Assembly: GCA_005223375.1 (NCBI GenBank)
Contig: RXOD01005560.1
Span: forward strand, 1 to 13,422
DNA from: Amoebophrya sp. AT5.2
Taxonomy: Eukaryota; Sar; Dinophyceae; Syndiniales; Amoebophryaceae
Direction of reading: 5' to 3'
Length of the DNA: 13,422 nt
Below the pieces are notes generated by a model. The model worked only from the letters and a program-made list of their open reading frames with translations. It was not told the origin of the DNA and searched no databases. Positions 6,984-13,422 of this stretch are shown here, piece after piece. Within the stretch, counting starts at the first letter, position 1; each line of letters opens with the position of its first letter. The translations under genes and the position numbers were made by a program.

Positions 6984-9900
6984 GTCGAACCGCAGATCCT
7001 GGATCCTTGGTAGCCGCACCTGCACCAGCGGTTTTGAGTTGGCATCGCTCCCGTAGTTGAAGAGCACCCCCGGCTTCGCGGACCGGCAGTCGTAGACCAG
7101 GGTGTGGTGCTGCAGCTCCATCCGGGCGAACACGTTTCGGCTCAGGGTCCGCACCGTGGCAGAGTTCGTGTCCAGCAGAAGCATCCCTGTGCGGCAGTGC
7201 TCAAGGACCGTTGAGTCCTTCTGCTTGAACAACAGCAAGTAGTCCACGTCCGTCACTTCGAAGCTGCGCGTCTCGTGTTTCCCACCACCCTGGTCGTGCT
7301 GGGCCTCGGTGCACAGCCGCAGAGGACGAAACTCCAGCACGTAGCAAGCCCTTTTGGGGCAAAAGCCGAACCAATGCGAATAGTTCTCGATGAGCGCGGT
7401 GGGGAGGTCGGTCATCGCGGTCCCGCGCGAGATCGCCGCCGCCGTCGTCGCCTGGTCGAAGCACGGCGTCTCGGCGCCAAAGGAGAAATCCTGGGGCTCC
7501 TCGTGGGGGCCGCCGGGGGAATGATCGGAGAAACTATAGGGCGACACCGAGCCCGTCGGCATCGGAGCACTCGTGCCGCCGTGGTCGTCGCCCATCGTCG
7601 TCGTGTCTGCAAAATTTACGACAGTGGCGGACGGATCGAAGTCGGCCGCAGCCGGTTGCCGCACCGGCAAGAGGTCCGGAGGCGGCTGCAGTTCGTCCTC
7701 ATGCATTGTTCCGAGCGGCGTCATCGCGCCGGCAGCCTGCGTCGCGAAGAAGCAAGTGTGCGCGCCCTCGAATCCCTGCGGCCGTTTTCTGCTCTTTCTT
7801 GCGCCAGCAACAGTGCACTTTGCGCCCGCACCTAGAAGTTCTGCCCCATCGCCGTCGTCCGCGCGCCCGCGCTTTTTGTTTTTCGCGCCGTTGGTGCTGC
7901 CGTAGTTCTCGTCCAAAGAGTAGTTACCGTCGATGGTCAGGGACTGCCTGTTGGTGAAAGACTCGCTCGCGATCAGAATGCGCCTCTGCATCGTCCTCGT
8001 CTCGGGCTTTTTCGTATAATTGATGTAGTCGGGCGGCGAAGAACAAGATGACGACGATGCGGCGACTGAGCTGCTCTGACAAGAAGAAACGGCTTCACCA
8101 GAAGCCAGGCGCTCTTCGATGATGACCGGAGTTCCGCCACCGACGCGTTCCTGGAAGGCAAAGCGCGCCCCCCCCGTCGCGGCCTCGAACGTGCGTCCGT
8201 CGCCCACGGGCTGCACCGAGAGCACGACCCCCCCGAAAACCCGAACATAAGCCGGGTGTTCCACGATGCTCCGCGGCAGCCGCTTGGACGGCTTTTCATT
8301 TACGAGAAACTCCCCCGACACGATATCGACATCGAAAGTCAGCTGCCCTGCCGCCTGATGTTGAGACGCCTGCTGGGTCCTGGTCGTGGAGAACGTTGAG
8401 AAGTCGGACCCAGAAGCCTGCGCGCGATACCAGTTGCTCTGCCCGTCATGGCGAATCTCGCCCGGAGAGCGAAGAGAACAAATAAATCCGACCCGTCGCC
8501 ACGCCCCGATGCCGGCTGCGACGTTCTGTGTCTTTGTGGCGCTAGCGTAGTAGCGATCGACGAATTCCGAAATGGGGTGTCGTTGCTGCGTCCTCGCGTT
8601 GCTCGCCGCTGCTAGGCCCTGGGACGCGCAGAGGCGGTGAAGACGGTCCGCGAGCAGCTCTGCTCTCCGTTCCGCGAGCAGAAACAACACCCGCGACAAG
8701 CTACTGCGCGGCTCCGCGGGGGCTACTGTTCCTGCGCCACTCCCAGTCCCACTTGCAGGCTTCTGCTCCACCTGGGCGCCATGATTACTTCGCAGCACTG
8801 GGCGGAAATCCTCCGGACTGGTATTGTCTTTTACCGTCGCGCGGAGGAGGAGCCAATCGACCAGGTCGTTCTCGCGCACGCCGCCGACGGAGGCGCTGGC
8901 CCCCCGTGCGCGCAGTAGCTCCTCACTGTCCACAAACGTGAGGCAGCCGAGCACCGCCACTTCGCGGAGCCGTTCCCGGAACTGCTGCTGGTCGCTTGAG
9001 CTTGTGCCGCTTGTTTCGGTCGAACCGCTGCTGGCCGCAGTTCCGGCCGTACAACTCCCGCCACTGCCGCCCGCCGCACGACTCGCGGTTGCCTGCGCCA
9101 GCTTCAGCAGCCAGTCCAGTGCGACGCGCCGCGCCGCCAGCAGGAGCTGCACGGCTTCGCCACGACGGGCCGCGTCGCTGTGCTCGAAGACAAAAACGCC
9201 AATGCACACCGCCACGGCTAAGGTCATGGCTTTGTCCCAGTTCTTTTTACTGGATTCGAGGAGGTCCTGGGCGGCCGTGCACAGTTCCGCGCCGATCTGC
9301 GGGACGGGCTTAGCAAAGGCAGCGCGCAGCCACCGGTCGTCCTCGCAGCTGTCGACGGGAACTCCGCCACCGGCAGAATGCTCACTAATATCCGGGACGA
9401 GCGAACCGCCGCCGATGTCTATTTCGAAGAATTCTGCGAGCTCCCGCATGTCGTCGCTTTCAGTAAGAAAGTTGTTCTCACGACCTTTACAACTCTTAAA
9501 AGAAGTACTCCCACCTTCGCCCTCCACCGCGCGCTCGGTTTTGGGCGGGCCCGTCTGCCACAGGACCGCCAAAACGAGCGTGGCAGCGCCCTCGCAATTG
9601 ACGGAGGCAACGCCCTGGTGCAGCAAGTTCAGGAGCCGATAGAGCTGCAGCTTCGGGCCCGCGCGGAGCCGCCCGAGTTGGCTGAAGGCGCGCACGCTCA
9701 GGCCTTTTGCGCCGAGACAATGGGGGGCTGTCCCTGTCGCGGTCGCAAAATCGCTCGCAGCCGCGAGCACTTGGTTTTCGTCGTGCTCGTATCCTACGAA
9801 CGGCTGTAACGCGGACCCTCCTCCCGGCAGTCTCAGCCGCAGAAGCCCTTTCTTGAAGACCTCCGCCAGTTTCCAGCACTTCGATGGGAGCAGCTTCCAG

Positions 9901-10659
9901 TATTTCGACGAGCCGGAGGCGGAGCCCCCCACCGCGCCTACTGCCACTAACTCGGCCGTCATCTTGTTGTCGCGTACGACATCAGCCTCTGTCTTGACCG
10001 TGGTGCCTACGGCCTGCGCTACCTTCTTCACCGGTGGCACCCCAGACGCAAGACGTGCGGCGCGCGACTTTTCCTGCGACGTTACGAATTCTGGATCCTC
10101 AGCCCGGATTGCCTTCAGTAGGGGCGCGTGCGCGTCCCAGAAAGTCGCAGTCGGATGCGGGAAATCGCATGCGAGTTTAGGGGCGAGCCGATTGCTGCCT
10201 GCTGCAGCTGTCGCTTCTCCTGTGTCTGCTTCTGCGCCACCGCCAGCATCTCCTTCTACCGGAAAGATGAAGTCGACTGCTCCACCGACCACACTTCTCG
10301 CGAAGAACTCCCTCGCGGGACCGCAAGCGGCGAAATGCAGCCAGCTCTCCTCCGCAGCAACCAGAAGCGCGTCCTTGCCGAGCTCATGCAGGATGCGCAG
10401 CTGCTCGTCGTGCCCCTCCGGGAGTAGCTTCTCGTAGGCAGCAAGCTTGACCTTCTTCCTCTGAAGTGCCAGACGGTGCCATCCGCAGGCGAGCTGCAGG
10501 CTTTTGGGAGTGCACGTCGCCGCGCTCTCACAGCGCTTCGTGGGGTGCTTATCGATCTCCTTGCAATAGGACGAGTACTGCTTCCACTTCTCGTTAGAGG
10601 CGATGAAAAAACCCAGGCCATTGCCGAGCAATAGATACTCGGCTGATATTAGCGGACCC
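6984..10659 (-). CDS. Exon C of giant DUF6606/DUF3638/DUF3645 protein (about 1225 codons)
   Basis: This long open exon enters in phase 2 after CTGTCTGATAG. The N-terminal quarter is helical (YEKLLPEGHDEQLRILHELG, EESWLHFAACGPAREFF). The middle alternates conserved-looking segments with Ser/Gly/Ala-rich insertions. Around residue 780 it carries GEFLVNEKPSKRLPRSI, then HPAYVRVFGGVVLSVQP. These match the family block 'G-x-LLVNG-x-P-x-x-RLP...hp-x-y-x-x-LFG', which is the strongest family evidence in this exon. About residue 1090 comes WFGFCPKRACYVLEF, resembling the family 'CP-x-R' block, and the exon closes with VRLPRIQDLRFDV. An insertion between these blocks has two basic clusters (KNKKRGRAD and RKSRKRP). 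The frame stays open to a TAG at 6951. I place the donor at GAC|GTGATG, although GCT|GTTAAC just downstream would also keep phase 0. The 3' boundary is therefore uncertain by some 30 bases. Confidence 0.85.
7779..7890 (-). other. Two basic clusters resembling a nuclear localisation signal, in exon C
   Basis: AKNKKRGRAD (7861-7890) and RKSRKRP (within 7779-7805) lie about 25 residues apart in a Gly/Asp-rich insertion between two conserved blocks. Such clusters often act as nuclear import signals. No function is proven by sequence alone. Confidence 0.45.
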
Positions 10660-11010
10660 CTATCAGACAGCCACACCCCTTCTTGGTCCTGTTCGTCATA
10701 CTTCCGCCATCAAAAAGCAGGGCATTCTCGCTGACACTGGCTTCGTATGGCCGCAGCGTATGCAGCTTGTGTGGGGTTCCCACCCCAGCTGCATACGCTG
10801 CGGCCTAGTCGGGGGAGCATGCGCTTACGCATACGTCAGAGCTGAACCCTGCCGAGCCTAGTGCTAGAAGTTGTCCCTGAAGCTGAACGAATTTATGATA
10901 CGAAGAGGAGGAGCTCAGCCTTAGCTTTACTAGTACGTAGTAGTACCGCTACCGCAAGAACTCTGACGAGCAAACATAACCCTGGAACAACGCCTGAGTT
11001 TACTACTCAC
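10660..11010 (-). other. Intron 3 (between exons B' and C)
   Basis: About 351 bases. The donor GG|GTGAGTAG and the acceptor CTGTCTGATAG|GGG restore the frame as AAG GGG GGT CCG, phase 2. A six-base run AGGGGT occurs at both junctions, and AAGGGGTG recurs 16-23 bases upstream of the acceptor, but splicing at equivalent positions in these repeats would break the frame. The intron carries a strong hairpin (10749-10805) and a small TGCG-CTTA-CGCA stem-loop near 10823. Confidence 0.62.
10749..10805. repeat. Perfect 19-bp inverted repeat (hairpin) in intron 3
   Basis: The left arm GGCCGCAGCGTATGCAGCT (10749-10767) is perfectly complementary to the right arm at 10787-10805. The 19-base spacer holds a further TGGG/CCCA stem (10772-10775 with 10779-10782). 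The result is a long, GC-rich fold-back structure in both DNA and transcript. It is not followed by a U-run and lies within an intron, so I do not call it a terminator. A small non-autonomous fold-back element, or a structural splicing aid, is possible. Confidence 0.85.
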
Positions 11011-11180
11011 CCCTTAATCTCGCGGTAGGTCTCCAACGCCTTCTCCGCGTTCTCGCCGCATTTTTTCAGCACCGCTTTCTGCATGTCCCGCACTTTCTTG
11101 TTCTTCTTCGCGAGCGCGACCGCAACGTCTGCAGCCACGTATTCTCTCTTCGCATCCGAACACCGCGCGCGGAAATATAC
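11011..11180 (-). CDS. Exon B' (small internal exon, 56 codons)
   Basis: A short exon, easily missed because its open frame is short. It encodes VYFRARCSDAKREYVAADV, then a Lys/Glu/Ala-rich amphipathic helix (KKNKKVRDMQKAVLKKC) ending ALETYREIK. Codon third positions are strongly G/C, as in the large exons, while the overlapping long frame (11066-11797) reads Arg-rich nonsense. It enters in phase 0 after TCGGAG and leaves in phase 2 at AAG GG|GTGAGT, a textbook donor. The next in-frame codon would be TGA. From memory, family members have at this position a block of the type E-x-Y-x-x-R, followed by a helix with spaced Lys/Glu and a 'Y..L/I' ending, which supports the placement. Confidence 0.75.
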
Positions 11181-11433
11181 CTCCGATAGATCATGGTAAG
11201 AAGGTGGAGCGGCGATGGCGGATGTATTGATGAAATGTATCGATTGGATCGTCGTGGATCATAGAACAACACGATGAAGTCCTCCGCACTGGCAATGATG
11301 CTGTGCGTATAAATATCTATGCATCCTTCTTCTAAATTAATATCGATACTTAAATACGCATACGGACGAGCGTAAATTCTCTCAATCGACGCAGCGGTGA
11401 AAGATAGCATCGACTCAGGAGCTGTGTCGGTAC
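11181..11433 (-). other. Intron 2 (between exons B and B'), flanked by 7-bp duplication
   Basis: About 253 bases, GTACCG...TCGGAG, phase 0 on both sides. The heptamer GGAGGTA spans both splice junctions in the same reading phase (11431/11432 to 11438 side, and 11177/11178 to 11184 side). The AG|GT at both junctions therefore lies inside the duplicated sequence. The interior is AT-rich, including TATTTAAGTATCGATATTAA, with stops in the coding frame. This is the arrangement expected if an introner-type element inserted with target-site duplication at an AGGT site. Confidence 0.6.
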
Positions 11434-12608
11434 CTCCAACGAGTTCAGCTGTTTTTTCTGGGAAGCCGCCTCCAGAAAGAGCCAGGACAGGAATTCGCAA
11501 TCCGTTTCCGCCACCACCGGGCGGAATTTCCGCAGCTTGGGGAACTTCACGCAGGCCAGGCGGTCCAACAGCAGGCAGCAGCTGAAACCCGTTAGGAGCA
11601 TCCGACTGAGTCCGAGCACATCCAACGCGTAAAACTTCCGCGCCAGCATCATGTAGAGCGGCAACAGGCCAAGCAGGTGCTCCTCTGTGTGCAGATGCAG
11701 CTCCACCGCCGTTTTCGCGACGCAATTCCGTTTTAGACGTAGTTTGCTTCCCGCCTCCTTCGGCCCGCCGGCCGCGGCAGCCCCGTTTGCGGAACAACCC
11801 GTCTTCTTCCTTCCATTTTTCATCCCCTGATTGCGAACGCCAATGCCTCCCCCTCCCCCCTCTTCCGCTACGACATCAACATCAGCAGCGTCCTCCTCTT
11901 CGGTGGTGATCTCCAACGCGAGGACGGTCCACAACTCCGTCACGTTGTCCTCCACATCAAACAAAACGGGCGCGAGCATGTGGAGGTGGTCGTCGGTCCG
12001 CTTGGCCCAGTACTCGCAAATCTTAACCAACTGCTTCACGTTCTCAGCTAGGTGCTGCAGGTGTAGGAAGCGATGGTGCTGGCGACGATCTGCGTCTTTG
12101 GCTCCTATGTTCGCTTCAAGATCGAGTTCGTGTTCCTCCGCAAGCGGGGTGCCCGCTGAATTCAGGACTTCTCTGCTTTTGCGGTCATCCTCCAGCACAG
12201 GACCGCTCCGTGGCCCGCTGCAACTGAAATTGAAATTGATTGTGGCTCCCTCCTCGTCCCCGCGGCGGACACGACGACGCGGCTCCGTCGGCTGGGGCTC
12301 AGGCAGGGGGGTGTGGGTTTCCATCCAGTTCCGGCTGCCAGGATTATACGCCCCCTTTTGAAGTTCCTGCTTGAGAAGTTCGATTTCGCACTTGCTGTTG
12401 GAGAGCGGGTGGTGCGTGTCACGGACCACGTCTTGCCGCGACACGGAAACGGCTACGGGGCCGGGGCCGCCGCCGGCAGCTGCGGCAATAGCTTGCAACG
12501 CGCAGCGCTCGCTCTCTTCGACGCAACCGGCTGCGGCCTCCACGGCGGCGGTTGTTGCGGAGGCGGCGGCGCGCCCTGTAGTTCGGGAATAAGATGAGGA
12601 ACTCGACG
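11434..12608 (-). CDS. Exon B of giant DUF6606/DUF3638/DUF3645 protein
   Basis: About 391 codons, entered in phase 1 after GGCCAG and left in phase 0 at TTG GAG|GTACCG. The start is Ala/Ser-rich and without a credible ATG, which supports an internal exon. Next come a helical stretch, a charged linker (PLPEPQPTEPRRRVRRGDEE), a His-rich helix (HHRFLHLQHLAENVKQL), and two long insertions, one acidic (EEEDAADVDVVAEEGGGG) and one basic (KNGRKKTGC). The C-terminal 120 residues are Leu-rich helices (LLGLLPLYMMLARKFYAL, LLTGFSCCLLLDRLAC) ending QLNSLE. That ending continues in exon B' as VYFRARC, giving the E-x-YF-x-x-R pattern expected after this helical region. The frame stays open past the chosen donor to a TAA at 11350, but that tail becomes AT-rich and lacks family resemblance. 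I infer a helical scaffold role; no catalytic residue is visible. Confidence 0.72.
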
Positions 12609-12815
12609 CTGGCCGACGATCGAGTCAGAAAGTGAAACAAGAACTCGTCGATGGTCAGAAGATGAGTTCTACTCGTTTCTCTTTGTGCACCGCGGGCGCG
12701 GCAGCTCTCGTGTCACTATCACTTTCTGCCATCTATTTTACATCTTCCATAAAAAACAAAGAGCCTGCTCGCGATAGTCTTCAACTCTAGCCCAGTGAAG
12801 AACTACCTGCCTCAC
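12609..12815 (-). other. Intron 1 (between exons A and B)
   Basis: About 207 bases with stops in the coding frame and an AT-rich middle. The donor is G|GTGAGG. The acceptor GGCCAG|CG follows a pyrimidine-richer run and gives matching phase 1 on both sides. The intron contains a 10-bp inverted repeat (12626-12635 with 12719-12728) and a smaller imperfect one (12641-12646 with 12664-12669). A short ATG frame starting MAESDSD (near 12730, reading leftward) lies inside but stops after about 25 codons. The boundaries are inferred. Confidence 0.55.
12626..12728. repeat. 10-bp inverted repeat inside intron 1
   Basis: CAGAAAGTGA at 12626-12635 is perfectly inverted at 12719-12728 (TCACTTTCTG), with about 83 bases between. 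Both arms lie inside the inferred intron. The repeat could bring the acceptor region nearer the donor, or be a remnant of a mobile-element terminus. It is short enough that chance is not excluded. Confidence 0.5.
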
Positions 12816-13422
12816 CACGCATCTTCAGTTTCCGGAGCCGTCTGGCGATTTTTCTCGCGCCTTCCTGTAGGGCGGACGGCGTCACGTATCCTTTAGCGTC
12901 CTCCAGCCCGCGCTTGCAGATTTTCTTCATTGAGAAGGCCAAGAAGCGCAGCCACAGTCGCTTGAAGGAAAAAGCGTCGCCGACGATCTGCTCCGCGAAA
13001 AATCTGCCCAGGCCGCGAAGCGCGTTGCGCCCCGCCCGCAGCGTGCCCTTCCCGTTCTTTCCCGCTCCCGCAGCTCCCCCGGGCTGGAAGTCGGTGATCT
13101 TCAGCACGGTCTGCCGCAAACGAGATGCTGGCCCGGCATCTTCATCCTGGTTCGGAAGTTCCGTCGCGTTTGTGGCCGCAAACAGCAGGTCGACGAGCGC
13201 CGCGGCCGTCTCGTAGTTCTCTGGCTCCGTGGGGTCTCGACGTCGTCCGCTCCCCCGGTTCAGCGCTTTCAAACGCGCCTCCTGGGAGGGCAGCTGGTCC
13301 AGGCCCAGTTGCGCTACGTAGAACGCGAAGGCCGCGGTCGTCACCGTCGCAAACGCGACCACGGCGCGCCGCTCCGGGATCTTCCGCACCGGGCGACCTG
13401 CGGAAGATCCCGGAGCGGCGTA
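12816..13422 (-). CDS. Exon A (partial, runs off right edge) of giant DUF6606/DUF3638/DUF3645 protein
   Basis: The frame is open from the right edge to a TAG at 12787-12789, so the true start lies outside the window; the first possible GTG at 13389 is not a credible eukaryotic start. The encoded segment has a hydrophobic Ala/Val stretch (about 13310-13370), an acidic linker, a Gly/Lys-rich loop, then a helical part containing FKRLWLRFLAFSMKK and ARKIARRLRKLKM. The last block resembles the 'KISRRLxKL' element after the DUF6606 region in family members, with the Leu/Trp-rich helix at the expected place before it. This similarity is from memory. I end the exon at CGT G|GTGAGG (phase 1); GCA G|GTAGTT nine bases downstream (exon end 12807) would keep the same phase. 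Both fit the acceptor of exon B. The hydrophobic stretch could be mistaken for a membrane segment, but the family is soluble. Confidence 0.7.
13367..13420. repeat. Perfect 22-bp inverted repeat at the right edge of the window
   Basis: Bases 13367-13388 are exactly complementary to 13399-13420, with a ten-base loop (CCGGGCGACC). The repeat ends two bases before the window end and lies in the open frame of exon A, so the right arm would encode YAAPGSSAGRP before VRKIPERR. A perfect fold-back at a sequence end can be a chimeric or palindromic assembly artefact. It can also be a real hairpin. Confidence 0.85.

Noticed and set aside
10749..10805. Rho-independent terminator
   Set aside because: No T-run follows on either strand, and it lies within an intron of a eukaryotic gene.
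11066..11797. 243-codon minus-strand frame
   Set aside because: It runs across exon B, intron 2 and exon B' in the wrong frame; its Arg-rich end replaces the well-behaved helix of exon B'.
12655..12732. Short ATG frame starting MAESDSD in intron 1, as a possible start of a separate gene
   Set aside because: It stops after about 25 codons and offers no good phase-1 donor into exon B; exon A carries its own family block and joins exon B with matching phase.
13310..13389. Transmembrane helix or signal peptide at the start of exon A
   Set aside because: The stretch is Ala/Val/Thr-rich and moderately hydrophobic, the frame continues upstream, and the family is not known as membrane-anchored.
1..13422. 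Function as a deubiquitinating enzyme
   Set aside because: The label comes with automatic annotation of the family; no catalytic Cys/His motif was recognised here, while ATPase motifs are clear. It remains untested.

Overview
The window is GC-rich nuclear DNA from a protist-like eukaryote. Long minus-strand open frames are separated by AT-richer stretches of about 200-560 bases that carry stops in the coding frame. The exon ends can be paired as GT...AG introns with matching phase. I see no operon structure, tRNA, rRNA, insertion sequence or CRISPR array. The lineage cannot be fixed from the sequence. Palindromes and short target-site-like duplications around introns resemble what is reported for protists with introner elements (for example Amoebophrya, Aureococcus, Micromonas), but this is only a hint.

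The whole window appears to be the inside of one very large gene, transcribed right to left and open at both edges. I model seven exons in transcript order: A (13422-12816), B (12608-11434), a small exon B' (11180-11011), C (10659-6984), D (6510-5803), E (5496-1600) and F (1043-1). Together they encode about 3,750 residues. From remembered family patterns, not a search, I assign the protein to the giant eukaryotic DUF6606/DUF3638/DUF3645 family, often auto-annotated as 'ubiquitinyl hydrolase 1-like'. Signature blocks occur in the family order: an ARKIARRLRKL block in A, an E-x-YF-x-x-R block across B/B', a GEFLVNEKPSKRLP block and a CPKR block in C, a DQDLGTLFGL block and an LPDPFTRVTG block in D, a P-loop (MGQGKT) and DESDE acidic motif in E, and the DUF3645 region plus GFSGTDD in F. 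This order is the main argument that these frames are one gene and not several.

Between conserved blocks lie long Ser/Gly/Ala-rich or charged insertions, three of which carry dense basic clusters resembling nuclear localisation signals. The P-loop, DESDE and GFSGT motifs read like a SecA/DEAD-type ATPase core. No cysteine-protease signature was recognised by eye.

The introns hold the remaining structure: a 19-bp-stem hairpin (10749-10805), an 18-bp perfect palindrome (5671-5688), a 7-bp duplication at intron 11181-11433, and a 10-bp direct repeat at one exon edge. A perfect 22-bp inverted repeat sits at the extreme right end of the window. Splice positions are inferred by eye. Those around introns 6511-6983 and 1044-1599 are least certain. 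No promoter, start codon or terminator of this gene lies inside the window.
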